This document shows, piece after piece, positions 31,168 through 42,150 of a stretch of DNA of 64,000 bases. The first letter of the stretch is position 1, and each line of letters starts with the position of its first letter. The translations under genes were made by a program, and so were the position numbers. Below the pieces are notes generated by a model, which was not told the DNA's origin, did not search any database, and was given only the letters and a program-made list of their open reading frames with translations. This stretch comes from an uncultured Acidovorax sp. (GTDB lineage Bacteria; Pseudomonadota; Gammaproteobacteria; Burkholderiales; Burkholderiaceae_C), in NCBI GenBank assembly GCA_913774955.1, contig CAJYKV010000027.1, forward strand, positions 248,001 through 312,000, read 5' to 3'.

Positions 31168-32049
31168 ATGACGGCGTCAGGAACGGTGATCGGCGGGGTA
31201 CAGACCTTCGCATCCGATGTGATCGACGGTTTCCTCGAAATCACCCACAGCGGCTTCGCGCTCGTCGGTCTGGCGGTCGCGTTCGGCGCGATCACGCTGA
31301 CCGCCCGGCCGGACCTGCGGCAGGCCGGCGAGGAAGAGCTGCGCAGCTGGCTGCAGGCGCGCCAGGTGGCGACCGTGGGCATGCCCCTGGAGCCCGAGGC
31401 CAGCGAACGCGCCACGGCGACGAACCCGAAGGATCTGCCGAAGGAGCAGGCGTCGGTGGCCTTCTGGCTGAGCAAGAAATACCGCGTCGCCCCGGAGCCG
31501 CTGGCCGCGCTGGTGTCCGAGGCCTACGAGATCGGCGGGCGCACCAAGCTCGACCCGACGCTGATCCTGGCGATCATGGCGGTGGAGTCGAGCTTCAATC
31601 CCTTCGCGCAGAGCGCCGTGGGCGCCCAGGGCCTGATGCAGGTGATGACCCGGGTGCACACCGACAAGTACGACCACTTCGGCGGCCATCTGGCGGCGTT
31701 CGATCCGGTGAGCAACCTGCGCGTCGGCGTGCGCGTACTGCAGGAATGCATCGCGCGCGCCGGCTCGATCGAAGGCGGGCTGCGCTACTACGTGGGCGCG
31801 GCCAACATGGCCGACGATGGCGGCTACGCGATCAAGGTGATGGCCGAGCACATGCGCCTGCGCCAGGTGGCCAACGGCCGCAACGTGCCCATCTTCACGC
31901 CGACTCCCGCTCCGGCGGCGCCTGCCGCCCCCCCGATGCTCTCGACCCAGGCCCCTGCCCAGACGCTGCCCGCCAAGGCGTCCGGCACCGCCGACGCCGC
32001 GCCCACCGCCGCCGAGGACAAGGTCGCCCTGCTCTCGCCCGCGACCTGA
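31168..32049 (+). CDS. Lytic transglycosylase, SLT domain
   Basis: A 293-residue protein with one N-terminal hydrophobic segment (about 27-45, [18 protein letters not shown]) that could anchor it or serve as a signal. Its SLT domain (about 105-230) cuts the MurNAc-GlcNAc bond of peptidoglycan. The catalytic Glu140 is in [12 protein letters not shown], followed by the family motif [11 protein letters not shown] and the later YYVGAAN. The tail is Pro/Ala-rich. The start at 31168 follows AGGAAGAG; an upstream extension of 35 codons would run through the folded leader and is rejected. Confidence 0.92.
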   Translation: MTASGTVIGGVQTFASDVIDGFLEITHSGFALVGLAVAFGAITLTARPDLRQAGEEELRSWLQARQVATVGMPLEPEASERATATNPKDLPKEQASVAFWLSKKYRVAPEPLAALVSEAYEIGGRTKLDPTLILAIMAVESSFNPFAQSAVGAQGLMQVMTRVHTDKYDHFGGHLAAFDPVSNLRVGVRVLQECIARAGSIEGGLRYYVGAANMADDGGYAIKVMAEHMRLRQVANGRNVPIFTPTPAPAAPAAPPMLSTQAPAQTLPAKASGTADAAPTAAEDKVALLSPAT

Positions 32050-32345
32050 TCCCTCCCTGGGCGCGTCGCCTTGCCACACCCGGCACCGCACGGCCCCCTT
32101 GCACGCCGCCCTGCCATGCCGGCCACCCCTGCCGTCCGGTACACTCGAGGGGTACGCGACTGGCGATAGGCGCGGCGCATCCCGCACGGGCGAGCGCCGC
32201 CGCTGACGTGGAATCCGGCAGGCCCTTTTCCGTCCTGCGAACCACTGGGAAGCGTGCCGCACGGGCTGCAGGGCCCGCTGTGTTCCGCCGTTCGCCTGGG
32301 CAGCCCTTGTTTTCCAAGGGACACCATTCACAGGACTGCCACGCC
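32050..32345. other. glyA upstream region with a strong hairpin
   Basis: 296 bases between the transglycosylase and glyA. A hairpin at 32173-32199 has CGGCGC/GCGCCG outside and CCC/GGG inside. Just before the gene, CCCTTG/CAAGGG forms another. TACACT at 32140-32145 may be a -10 box. No glycine, SAM, SAH or folate riboswitch core was recognised. Confidence 0.4.
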
Positions 32346-33590
<1,245 letters not shown>

Positions 33591-33623
33591 CCGCTCGCCA
33601 GCCCGAGACCGCACGCCGCCACG

Positions 33624-34073
33624 ATGAAATGCCCGTTCTGCAGCCACCCCGAGACGCAGGTCGTCGAAACGCGCGTGGCCGAAGACGGGGACTTCGTGCG
33701 GCGGCGGCGGCAGTGCGGGGCCTGCGACAAGCGCTTCACGACCTATGAGCGCCCGGAAGTCAGCTTCCCCAACGTGGTGAAGAAGGACGGCCGGCGCATC
33801 GAATACGACCGCAGCAAGCTCATCGGCTCGTTCAGCATCGCGCTGCGCAAGAGGCCGGTGAGCACCACGCAGATCGACAGCGCCATCGAGCGCATCGAGG
33901 AAAAGCTGCTCAACCTCGGGCAGCGCGAAGTGCTCTCCAGCCGCATCGGCGAGCTGGTGATGCGCGAACTCAAGAAGCTCGACAAGGTGGCCTACATCCG
34001 CTTCGCGAGCGTGTACCGCAGCTTCGAGGACATCGACGAATTCCGCGCGCTGGTGGACGAAGTGCGCAAGTAG
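33624..34073 (+). CDS. nrdR: Transcriptional repressor NrdR
   Basis: A 149-residue regulator of ribonucleotide reductase genes that senses dATP/ATP. The N-terminal zinc ribbon uses Cys3, Cys6, Cys31 and Cys34 ([17 protein letters not shown]). An ATP-cone domain follows ([16 protein letters not shown] onward). Its target NrdR boxes are expected upstream of nrd genes, none of which are in this window. It probably shares a transcript with glyA. Confidence 0.97.
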   Translation: MKCPFCSHPETQVVETRVAEDGDFVRRRRQCGACDKRFTTYERPEVSFPNVVKKDGRRIEYDRSKLIGSFSIALRKRPVSTTQIDSAIERIEEKLLNLGQREVLSSRIGELVMRELKKLDKVAYIRFASVYRSFEDIDEFRALVDEVRK

Positions 34074-34134
34074 CTTCCCCTTCTGTCCCGGTGCTGGCGG
34101 CGCCCTCCCCTTGCCTACCGCTCATTCCACGCCC

Positions 34135-36444
34135 ATGCAGCTTCTCGCGAACCGTTCCCCCGCCTCCGCGCATGCGTGGCAATTCTTCCGCGCCGGCGGC
34201 GTGGACCAGGTGGCCATCCGCACCGGCGCCGACATCGCGCACCTCGCCGAACTGGACCAGAAGCTTTGGGTGGCGCTGGCCTGCCCCACGCGCGGCGTGG
34301 AGTTCGACCACCGCACGCTCGACCTGATCGACACCGACGGCGACGGCCGCATCCGCCCGCCGGAACTGATCGCCGCCTGTGCCTGGGCCTGCGCGCGGCT
34401 GCGCGACCCGGACGAACTCGCCCGGCCCGCCGGCACGCTGGCGATCGACGCACTGGACGAAACCACCGAAGACGGGGCGGCGCTGGCGGCGCAGGCCCGC
34501 CGCATCCTGGGCTTCGCGGGCCGCGAGGGCGAGACGACGATCGCCCTGGCCGACGTGATCGCGCGCAGCGAGCAGTTGAACGCGCAGCGCTTCAACGGCG
34601 ACGGCGTGGTGTCGCCCGCCACCGCCGGGGACGACGACGAGGCGCGCGAGGCGCTGGAGCGCATCATGGCCACCCAGGGCAGCGTGCCCGCCGTGGCCGA
34701 CCAGCCCGCGGGCGTGGACCGCAAGACCGCGGAAGCGTTCTTCAAGGAAGTGGAGGCGCTGCAGCACTGGGCCGACGGCGTGCAGGCGCACCCGGAAGGC
34801 CTGCCGCTGGGCGACCGCACGCTGCAGGCAGCCCAGGCCGTGCAGGCGGTGCGCCGCAAGGTGGACGATTTCTTCACGCGGGCGCGGCTCGCGGCCTACG
34901 ACCCGCGGGTGCGCTCCGCCATGCACCCTTCGGACGACGACTACGCGGCGCTCGCGCGCCAGGAACTGTCGCCGGGCTCGGACGCGGTGGCCGCCCTGCC
35001 GCTGGCACCGTTCACGCAGGACGGCGAACTCCCACTGGTGCGCGGCATCAACCCGGCATGGACGGCGGCCGTGGAAGCGGTGCGCGAAAAAGCGCTCAAG
35101 CCGCTGCTGGGCACCGATGCGGACAGCCTGTCCGAAGCCGACTGGAAGCGCGTGGTCGCCGCACTGCAGCCCTGCCTCAAGCAGCTCTCCGCGCGGCCGG
35201 CCACGCGCCTGGACGCGCTGGATGCCGAAACCATCCGCCAACTGCACGCAAGCGGCGTGCGCGAGCGCGTGATGGACCTGATCGCGCAGGACGAGGCCGA
35301 GAAGGCGCACAACGGCCACACTTTCGCGCTGGAGAAACTGCTGCGCTTCAAGCGCGACCTGCTGAAGCTGCTGAACAACTTCGTGTCGTTCTCGACGTTC
35401 TATCAGCGCGAGGGAGCGATCTTCCAGGCCGGCACGCTGTACCTCGATGCGCGCAGCTGCGACCTCGCCGTGCAGGTGCCGGACGCGGGCCGGCACGCCA
35501 AGCTGGCGGGCCTCGCCAAGACCTACCTCGCCTACTGCGACTGCACCCGCAAGGGACAGAAGATGGGCATCGTCGCCGCATTCACGGCAGGCGACGTGGA
35601 TTTCCTCTTCGTGGGCCGCAACGGCGTGTTCTACGACCGCGAGGGCCTCGACTGGGACGCGACGATCACCAAGATCATCGAGAACCCCACGAGCATCGCC
35701 CAGGCGTTCTTCTCGCCCTACAAGAAATTCCTGCGCATGATCGAGGAGCAGGTGGCCAAGCGCGCGGCCGCGAGCGATTCGCGCGTCGAGAAGTCCCTGG
35801 GCGCGACGGCCGGCAACCTCGCCACCGCGCCGGCCAAGACCCTGGTGAACGCCACCACGCCGGCCGCCGACGGGCAGCGCCGCGTGGACGTGGGCACGGT
35901 GGCGGCGATCGGCGTGGCCCTCGGCAGCCTGAGCGCGGTGGCCGTGGGCATCTTCGCGAAATTCGTGGACCTGGGTGCCTGGATCCCGATCGCCCTGCTG
36001 GGCATCGTGCTGGCGATTTCCGGGCCGAGCATGCTGATCGCCTGGCTCAAGCTGCGCCAGCGCAGCCTGGGGCCGATCCTCGACGCGAGCGGCTGGGCGA
36101 TCAACGGGCGCATGCGCATCAACACGCGCCTGGGGGGATCGCTGTCGCAGACCGCGCACGTGCCGCCGGGCGCGCGGCGCCTGATGGACGATCCGTTCCC
36201 GGAATCGCGCAAGCCCGCCTGGGCGGCGGCGCTGGTGGTGGTGGCGGTGGTGCTGTTCTGCGCGCTGGCCTGGAAGATGGGCTGGCTCGAACAGGCCGCG
36301 GCGGCGGTGAGCGCCCCGGCGCAGCGCCCGGCGGCCGGGACGGCGCCTGCGCGGCCGGCGTCCTCGCAGGCGGCGGCTTCGGCCGCCGCGTCACCCGTGC
36401 CGGCAGCGAGCGGTGCGGCGGTGGCGGCTTCCGCCGCACCCTGA
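34135..36444 (+). CDS. EF-hand-containing membrane protein of unknown function
   Basis: A 769-residue protein. Near residue 65 is a canonical calcium-binding loop, DTDGDGRIRPPE, with a second, degenerate loop (FNGDGVVSPA) about 90 residues later. The middle is helical and without a known fold to me (LEKLLRFKRDLLKLLNNFVS and following). Two adjacent hydrophobic segments, about 595-655, and one near 700 (AAALVVVAVVLFCALAW) suggest three membrane spans, then an Ala/Pro/Ser-rich tail. ATG at 34135 is preferred over a TTG eight codons upstream. A calcium-responsive role is inference from the single good loop. Confidence 0.8.
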   Translation: MQLLANRSPASAHAWQFFRAGGVDQVAIRTGADIAHLAELDQKLWVALACPTRGVEFDHRTLDLIDTDGDGRIRPPELIAACAWACARLRDPDELARPAGTLAIDALDETTEDGAALAAQARRILGFAGREGETTIALADVIARSEQLNAQRFNGDGVVSPATAGDDDEAREALERIMATQGSVPAVADQPAGVDRKTAEAFFKEVEALQHWADGVQAHPEGLPLGDRTLQAAQAVQAVRRKVDDFFTRARLAAYDPRVRSAMHPSDDDYAALARQELSPGSDAVAALPLAPFTQDGELPLVRGINPAWTAAVEAVREKALKPLLGTDADSLSEADWKRVVAALQPCLKQLSARPATRLDALDAETIRQLHASGVRERVMDLIAQDEAEKAHNGHTFALEKLLRFKRDLLKLLNNFVSFSTFYQREGAIFQAGTLYLDARSCDLAVQVPDAGRHAKLAGLAKTYLAYCDCTRKGQKMGIVAAFTAGDVDFLFVGRNGVFYDREGLDWDATITKIIENPTSIAQAFFSPYKKFLRMIEEQVAKRAAASDSRVEKSLGATAGNLATAPAKTLVNATTPAADGQRRVDVGTVAAIGVALGSLSAVAVGIFAKFVDLGAWIPIALLGIVLAISGPSMLIAWLKLRQRSLGPILDASGWAINGRMRINTRLGGSLSQTAHVPPGARRLMDDPFPESRKPAWAAALVVVAVVLFCALAWKMGWLEQAAAAVSAPAQRPAAGTAPARPASSQAAASAAASPVPAASGAAVAASAAP

Positions 36445-36469
36445 CCGCGGGTCCGGCATCGCTGTGGCC

Positions 36470-36587
36470 TAGGAGCGGCTCACACGACCCAGCGGAGCGG
36501 TTCTGGCGAGGCGCCGCATCGCAGGCAGTACGCGCAGTACGACAAGATGCGGCAACGACGCCAGAAGGGTCGTGTGAGCCGCTCTTA
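36470..36587. repeat. Long imperfect palindrome (REP-like) at the 3' end of aroC
   Basis: The outer arms (36470-36490 and 36567-36587) pair over 21 bases with one G-T. The core 18 bases, GAGCGGCTCACACGACCC and its complement, are perfect. Inside, TTCTGGCG/CGCCAGAA and GCCGCATC/GATGCGGC continue the stem, with a 10-base bulge at 36491-36500. It lies between convergent genes and its right arm contains the aroC stop codon. Confidence 0.9.
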
Positions 36588-37682
36588 CAGGAACGAGGCC
36601 TGGATCGGCGGCACGGCCTGTACCACGTCGCCGCACTGCGCACGGTGCCGCAGTGCATGGTCCATCAGCACGATGGCGAGCAGCGCCTCGGCGATCGGCG
36701 CGGCGCGGATGCCCACGCAGGGGTCGTGGCGGCCCTTGGTGATGACTTCGGTGCTCTGGCCGTGGATGTCGATGGACTGGCGCGGGCTGATGATGGAGCT
36801 GGTGGGCTTGATGGCGATCACCGCCTCGATGTCCTGCCCGCTGCTGATGCCGCCCAGGATGCCGCCGGCGTTGTTGCTGGCGAAGCCCTCGGGCGTGAGG
36901 GAATCGCCGTGCGTGGTGCCGCGCTGGACCACGCTGGCGAAGCCCGCGCCGATCTCCACCGCCTTCACCGCGTTGAGGCCCATGAGCGCATGGGCGATGT
37001 CGGCATCGAGCTTGTCGTAGAGCGGCTCGCCCAGGCCCACCGGCACGCCCGTGGCCTGCACGCGGATGCGGGCGCCGCACGAATCACCGGCCTTGCGCAG
37101 GGCGTCCATGTAGTTCTCCAGCGCCGAGACGTCGGCCACCGGGGCGAAGAACGGGTTGTGGGGCACGTGGTCCCAGCTCTCGAACGGGATCTCCACCTCG
37201 CCGATCTGCGTCATGCAGGCGCGAAACCGCGTGCCGTATTTTTCCGCCAGCCACTTCTTGGCGACGGCGCCGGCCGCCACCGTGGGCGCCGTCAGCCGTG
37301 CCGAAGACCGCCCGCCGCCGCGCGGATCGCGAAGGCCGTACTTGTGCCAGTAGGTGTAGTCGGCATGGCCCGGGCGGAAGCTCTGGGCGATGTTCGAGTA
37401 ATCCTTGCTGCGCTGGTCGGTGTTGCGGATCAGCAGGGCGATGGGCGTGCCCGTGGTGCGGCCTTCGTAGATGCCGGAGAGGATCTCCACCGCATCGGGC
37501 TCGGCGCGCTGGGTGACGTGGCGGCTCGTGCCGGGCCGGCGGCGGTCCAGGTCGGCCTGGATGTCGGCCTCCGACAGCTCCATGCCCGGCGGGCAGCCGT
37601 CGATCACGCAGCCGATGGCCGGGCCGTGGGATTCACCGAAATTGGTGACTGCGAAGATGGTGCCGAGTGTGTTGCCGCTCAT
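36585..37682 (-). CDS. aroC: Chorismate synthase
   Basis: A 365-residue enzyme making chorismate from EPSP with reduced FMN as cofactor, the last step of the shikimate pathway. Landmarks: [20 protein letters not shown] at the start, [49 protein letters not shown] and the C-terminal [16 protein letters not shown]. Length is typical. The stop codon TAA is formed by the arm of the adjacent palindromic repeat. Confidence 0.97.
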   Translation of the reverse strand: MSGNTLGTIFAVTNFGESHGPAIGCVIDGCPPGMELSEADIQADLDRRRPGTSRHVTQRAEPDAVEILSGIYEGRTTGTPIALLIRNTDQRSKDYSNIAQSFRPGHADYTYWHKYGLRDPRGGGRSSARLTAPTVAAGAVAKKWLAEKYGTRFRACMTQIGEVEIPFESWDHVPHNPFFAPVADVSALENYMDALRKAGDSCGARIRVQATGVPVGLGEPLYDKLDADIAHALMGLNAVKAVEIGAGFASVVQRGTTHGDSLTPEGFASNNAGGILGGISSGQDIEAVIAIKPTSSIISPRQSIDIHGQSTEVITKGRHDPCVGIRAAPIAEALLAIVLMDHALRHRAQCGDVVQAVPPIQASFL

Positions 37683-37805
37683 GGCGCCGGATTATCCCAG
37701 AGCCATCCCCCGAGCCGGGCCATTCCGACCCAGGTCATTGCACACGGCAGCCAGCTCAACCACCAGCCAGCAGGCGCGGCCCACGAACGAACACGCCCTC
37801 ACCCA

Positions 37806-37938
37806 TCAGATGGCCGCGGAGCAGGCCACGCCAGCAGACGCCGTGGAACCGGCTCTGCCGGGCCACCGGCGTCGTCCCCCTTCCCGACGCGCGCAGCGCG
37901 GCGAGAGAAGGGGGAAGGCGCGCAGCGCCTCAGGGGGT
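37806..37938. repeat. Dispersed intergenic repeat, copy A
   Basis: Related along its whole length to 50839-50963: TCAGA-GGCCGCGGAGCAGGCCA at one end and GAGAGAAGGGGGAAGGCGCG with GCGCCTCAGGGGGT at the other. CCCCCTTCCC and GGGGGAAGG are complementary, so it can fold into a hairpin. The end overlaps the last codons and stop of the CBS-domain gene. Confidence 0.85.
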
Positions 37939-38382
37939 AGCTTCCTTCTCCTCGGGCCAGTCGCGGATATAGGCCTTCAGCATCTTGTTCTCGAAGTTCT
38001 GGCTGTCCACCACGGCCTTGGCGACGTCGTAGAAGCTCACCACGCCCATGAGCATCTTCTTGTCCATGACCGGCATGTAGCGCGCATGGCGGTTGAGCAT
38101 CATGCGGCGCACCTCGTCCATTTCGGTTTCGAGCGTGCAGGTGAGAGGCGCATCGTCCATGGCCGTGCGCACGAGCATGGTGCCCACGGTGCCGCCATTC
38201 TTCACCACCGCCTGGATGACTTCGCGGAAGGTGAGCATGCCCACGAGGTCGCCATGGTCCATCACCACCAGCGACCCGATGTCCTTCTCCGCCATGATCT
38301 CGACGGCTTTCGCCAGGGGCTCGTCGGCAGTGACGGTGAAGAGCGTGTTGCCTTTGACGCGGAGGATGTCGCTGACTTTCAT
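37930..38382 (-). CDS. CBS domain protein
   Basis: A 150-residue cytoplasmic protein made of a pair of CBS domains (about 10-65 and 78-135; LVVMDHGDLVGMLTFREV, YMPVMDKKMLMGVVSF). CBS pairs bind adenosine nucleotides and tune partner activity; the partner is unknown. ATG at 38382 starts the conserved sequence MKVSDILRVKG. The longer frame runs into the promoter region shared with metY and was rejected. The last residues and the TGA stop come from dispersed repeat copy A. Confidence 0.88.
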   Translation of the reverse strand: MKVSDILRVKGNTLFTVTADEPLAKAVEIMAEKDIGSLVVMDHGDLVGMLTFREVIQAVVKNGGTVGTMLVRTAMDDAPLTCTLETEMDEVRRMMLNRHARYMPVMDKKMLMGVVSFYDVAKAVVDSQNFENKMLKAYIRDWPEEKEATP

Positions 38383-38488
38383 GGGAGGATCTCCAGGGGG
38401 GCGCCGCGCCGCGGAGGCGGGCCGATCGGTGTTTCCTGCGCAATATAGCCCACAATGTTGCGCTGCGATCACACACAGGAGACAACGA

Positions 38489-39829
38489 ATGCCCGGCTAC
38501 TCCGATCCCGGCTTCGACACGCTGGCGCTGCATGCGGGCGCCGAGCCCGACCCGGCCACCGGCGCGCGCGCCGTGCCCATCCATCTGACGACCTCGTTCG
38601 TGTTCGAATCGAGCGACCACGCCGCGTCGCTCTTCAACCTCGAGAGGCCCGGCCACGTCTACAGCCGCATCAGCAACCCCACCAACGCGGTGCTGGAGCA
38701 GCGCGTGGCCGCGCTGGAAGGCGGCGTGGGGGCGATCGCGGTGGCGAGCGGCCAGGCGGCGCTGCACCTCGCCGTGAGCACGCTGATGGGGGCCGGCGGG
38801 CACATCGTGGCGAGCACGGCGCTCTACGGCGGCTCGCAGAACCTGCTGCACTACACGCTGCGGCGCTTCGGCATCGAGACCACTTTCGTCCGCCCGGGCG
38901 ACCTGGACGGCTGGCGCGCCGCGATCCGGCCCGAGACGCGGCTGTGTTTCGGCGAGACGGTGGGCAATCCGGGCCTGGACGTGCTCGACATCCCCGCGGT
39001 GGCCGACATCGCGCATGCCGCGGGCGTGCCGCTGCTGGTGGATTCCACCCTCACCTCGCCGTGGCTGATCCGTCCCCTGGAACATGGCGCCGACCTGGTC
39101 TACCACTCGGCCACCAAATTCCTTTCGGGCCACGGCACGGTGATCGGCGGCGTGCTGGTCGATGGCGGCAGCTTCGACTGGGAGGCCTCCGGGCGCTTTC
39201 CGGAACTGTGCGCGCCCTACGCGGGCTTCCACGGCATGGTGTTTTCCGAGGAGTCCACGGTGGGCGCCTTCCTGCTGCGCGCGCGCCGCGAGGGGCTGCG
39301 CGATTTCGGCGCGTGCATGAGCCCGCACACGGCGTGGCTGATCCTGCAGGGCATCGAGACGCTGCCGCTGCGCATGGAGCGGCACGTGCGCAACACCGGG
39401 CGCGTGGTGGAGTTCCTGGCGAGCCATCCGTTCGTCTCGCGCGTCGGCCATCCGATGCTCGCATCGCACCCCAGCCATGCGCTGGCGCAGCGCCTGCTGC
39501 CGCGCGGCGCCGGCTCGGTGTTCAGCTTCGACCTGAAGGGCGATCGCGCCCAGGGCCGGGCCTTCATCGAATCGCTCCAGGTGTTCAGCCACCTGGCCAA
39601 TGTGGGCGATTGCCGCAGCCTGGTGATCCACCCGGCCAGCACCACCCATTTCCGGATGGACGACGAGGCGCTGGCGCAGGCCGGTATCTCGCAGGGCACG
39701 ATCCGCCTGTCGATCGGGCTGGAGGATGCCGACGATCTCATCGACGACCTGAAGCGCGCGCTCAGGGCCGCCGAGAAGGCTGGCGCCTCCGCAGGGGGCA
39801 AGGCCGGCGCCGGAAAGGCGGGTGCGTGA
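38489..39829 (+). CDS. metY: O-acetylhomoserine / O-succinylhomoserine sulfhydrylase family PLP enzyme
   Basis: A 446-residue Cys/Met-metabolism PLP enzyme that most likely makes homocysteine from O-acetylhomoserine and sulfide. The PLP lysine is Lys210 in YHSATKFLSGHG. Other landmarks are DTLALHAGAEPDPATGARAV, YSRISNPTNAVLEQRVAALE and VFSHLANVGDCRSLVIHPAS. The length (about 445 rather than about 390) fits MetY rather than MetB/MetC. AGGAGA lies before the ATG. The next gene starts within the stop (TGATG). Confidence 0.9.
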   Translation: MPGYSDPGFDTLALHAGAEPDPATGARAVPIHLTTSFVFESSDHAASLFNLERPGHVYSRISNPTNAVLEQRVAALEGGVGAIAVASGQAALHLAVSTLMGAGGHIVASTALYGGSQNLLHYTLRRFGIETTFVRPGDLDGWRAAIRPETRLCFGETVGNPGLDVLDIPAVADIAHAAGVPLLVDSTLTSPWLIRPLEHGADLVYHSATKFLSGHGTVIGGVLVDGGSFDWEASGRFPELCAPYAGFHGMVFSEESTVGAFLLRARREGLRDFGACMSPHTAWLILQGIETLPLRMERHVRNTGRVVEFLASHPFVSRVGHPMLASHPSHALAQRLLPRGAGSVFSFDLKGDRAQGRAFIESLQVFSHLANVGDCRSLVIHPASTTHFRMDDEALAQAGISQGTIRLSIGLEDADDLIDDLKRALRAAEKAGASAGGKAGAGKAGA

Positions 39830-40638
39830 TGCAGGTGACCGTCAACGGCCACGCGGCCTATTGCTACACGGGCGGCAAGCCCTTCGATCCCGCCAAGCCC
39901 ACGGTGGTGATGGTGCACGGCGTGCTCAACGACCACAGCGTGTGGGGCTTTCAGAGCCGGCACCTCGCGCACCACGGCTGGAACGTGCTGGCGGTGGACC
40001 TGCCCGGCCATGGCCGCAGCGCGGGCGATGCGCCGCAGAGCGTCGAAGAGGCCGCGGACTTCGTGGTGGCGCTGCTGCGCGCGCTCGGCGTGGAGCGCTC
40101 CGCGCTCGTCGGCCACAGCTGGGGATCGCTGATCGCGCTGGAGGCGGCCGCCCGGCTCGGTGCCGCCGCGACGCACTTGGCGCTGGTCGGCACGGCGTAC
40201 CCGATGAAGGTGTCGCCGGCGCTCATCGAGGCCGCGCTCAACGAGCCCGAAAAGGCACTGCGCATGGTGAACGTGTTCTCGCGCAGCAGCCTCGCCTCGC
40301 CCTCCGGCGCGGGGGTCTGGGTGTTCGGCGCGGGCATGGCGCTCGGGCGCCGCGTGCTGCGCAGCAATCCGCGCGTGAACGTGTTCCACCGCGGCTTCGT
40401 GGCCTGCGACCGCTATGCGGGCGCGGAAGCCGCGGTGGCCGCCCTCTCCTGCCCGGTGCTGTTCGCGCTCGGCACGCAGGACCAGATGACGCAGCCCCGC
40501 GCGGCCCAGGGCCTGATCGCGGCAGCGCGTGCGGCGGGCCTCGATGTGCGCGTGGAGATGCTGCCCGTGGGCCACCACCAGATGACCGAGGCGCCCGAAG
40601 ACACCTTGGACGCGCTGCGGCGGTTCCTCGGCGCCTGA
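39829..40638 (+). CDS. Alpha/beta hydrolase
   Basis: A 269-residue alpha/beta-hydrolase. The oxyanion motif is VMVHGVLNDHSVW, the nucleophile Ser97 is in LVGHSWGS, an acid residue lies in LFALGTQDQ and the catalytic His in LPVGHHQMTE. The start overlaps the metY stop by one base, so it is translated together with metY. Substrate is unknown. A role with homoserine esters is possible but not shown, and the family is too broad to say more. Confidence 0.9.
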   Translation: MQVTVNGHAAYCYTGGKPFDPAKPTVVMVHGVLNDHSVWGFQSRHLAHHGWNVLAVDLPGHGRSAGDAPQSVEEAADFVVALLRALGVERSALVGHSWGSLIALEAAARLGAAATHLALVGTAYPMKVSPALIEAALNEPEKALRMVNVFSRSSLASPSGAGVWVFGAGMALGRRVLRSNPRVNVFHRGFVACDRYAGAEAAVAALSCPVLFALGTQDQMTQPRAAQGLIAAARAAGLDVRVEMLPVGHHQMTEAPEDTLDALRRFLGA

Positions 40639-40712
40639 CCCCGGACGGCCGCACCCGCGGCCGGCCATCCCGCTGTGTGCCGACGCGGCATCTTCCCTTC
40701 GTCTGGAACGCC

Positions 40713-42095
40713 ATGCCCACACCGTCCCTCGAGTCCGTCGCCTCCCTCTGGCAACTCGCCGGCCTGCCCGGGCAGGCACTGGAATGGCTCGATCTGCCCG
40801 GCGCCGATCCCGTGTTTCCGTCGTCGTTCGCCGTGGCCGCGGCGGGGCAGTCCGCGATCGCGGCCGCGGCGCTCGCGGCCTGCGAGCTGGCCCACGCGCG
40901 CGGCACGGCGCGCCAGCGCGTCGCGGTGGCCGCGGAACATGCGGCGGCGGAGTGTTCCGGCTGGTTCGCGCTGGACGGCACCACGCCGGAGGCCTGGGAT
41001 GCGTTCTCCGGCCTCTACCGCTGCGCGGACGGCCACGTGCGGGTGCATGCCAATTTCCGGCACCACCGCGACGGCGCCCTGCGGCTGCTGGGCCTGCCAC
41101 CCGAGACCGCCACGCGCGAAGATGCGGAACGGGCGATGGCCGGCTGGCGCGCCATCGATTTCGAAACGGCGGCGGCGCAGCGCGGGCTCGTGGCCACCGC
41201 GCTGCGCACGTTCGCGCAATGGGATGCCACGCCCCAGGGCCAGGCGATCGCGGCCCAGCCGCTGATGGCCATCGGACGCATCGGCGATGCGCTGCCCCTG
41301 CCCCTGCCGGCGCTGGACGGATCGGAGCGGCCGCTCTGCGGCGTGCGCGCGCTGGACCTGACACGCGTGCTGGCCGGCCCGGTCGCCGGGCGTGCGCTGG
41401 CGGGGCTGGGCGCAGACGTCATGCTGGTCAACGGCCCGCACCTGCCCAACATCGATGCGATCGCGGACACGAGCCGCGGCAAGCGCTCTGCTCTGATCGA
41501 CCTGCGCACCGCCGACGGGCAGGACACCCTCTGGCGGCTGGTGGACGGCGCCCACGTGTTCTCCCAGGGCTACCGCCCCGGCGGGCTCGCAGCGCGTGGC
41601 TTCTCGCCCGAGGCCCTGGCGCAGCGGCGGCCGGGCATCGTCTGCGTGTCGCTCACCGCCTATGGCACGCAAGGGCCTTGGGCCGATCGCCGGGGTTTCG
41701 ATTCGCTGGTGCAGACGGCCATGGGCTTCAACCATGCCGAGGGCGAGGCGGCGGGCAACGGCACGCCGCGCGCGTTGCCGATGCAGATCCTCGACCAGGC
41801 CACCGGGTGGCTCATGGCTTTCGGCGCGGCAGCGGCCCTGTGGCGCCAGCAGCGCGAGGGCGGCAGCTGGCATGTGCAGGTGTCGCTCGCGCTGACGGGG
41901 CACTGGCTGCGAGGGATGGGCCGTGTTCCCGATGGCCTGCAGGCCGCACGCCCCGCGCTGGCGCCTTACGTGGAGCGGTCAGCATCGGGATTCGGCGCGC
42001 TCGACGCCGTGACGCCGAGCGCGCAGCTGGAGCGCACGCCCATGCACTACGGCCGGCGATCGGAACCGCCGGGCAGCGCGCCGGCGCACTGGTAG
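40713..42095 (+). CDS. CaiB/BaiF (family III) CoA transferase
   Basis: A 460-residue protein. The C-terminal half carries family III CoA-transferase signatures: LDLTRVLAGPVAGRALAGLGADV, LIDLRTADGQDTLW, FSQGYRPGGLAARGFSPEAL and a likely catalytic Asp in RGFDSLVQTAMGF. The N-terminal 190 residues are a more diverged half of the same kind. The CoA donor and acceptor cannot be predicted. It follows the hydrolase by 74 bases and faces the HAD gene tail to tail. Confidence 0.88.
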   Translation: MPTPSLESVASLWQLAGLPGQALEWLDLPGADPVFPSSFAVAAAGQSAIAAAALAACELAHARGTARQRVAVAAEHAAAECSGWFALDGTTPEAWDAFSGLYRCADGHVRVHANFRHHRDGALRLLGLPPETATREDAERAMAGWRAIDFETAAAQRGLVATALRTFAQWDATPQGQAIAAQPLMAIGRIGDALPLPLPALDGSERPLCGVRALDLTRVLAGPVAGRALAGLGADVMLVNGPHLPNIDAIADTSRGKRSALIDLRTADGQDTLWRLVDGAHVFSQGYRPGGLAARGFSPEALAQRRPGIVCVSLTAYGTQGPWADRRGFDSLVQTAMGFNHAEGEAAGNGTPRALPMQILDQATGWLMAFGAAAALWRQQREGGSWHVQVSLALTGHWLRGMGRVPDGLQAARPALAPYVERSASGFGALDAVTPSAQLERTPMHYGRRSEPPGSAPAHW

Positions 42096-42127
42096 CCCGC
42101 GCGGCGCCGGCCGCGGCCTGCCGCTGC

Positions 42128-42145
42128 GCCGGGAGGGGCCTCCGG
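42128..42145. terminator. Hairpin between convergent genes
   Basis: GCCGGGAGG and CCTCCGGC form a short imperfect stem between the CoA-transferase and HAD stops. No T-tract follows on either side, so its role in termination is uncertain. Confidence 0.3.
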
Positions 42146-42150
42146 CCGCA

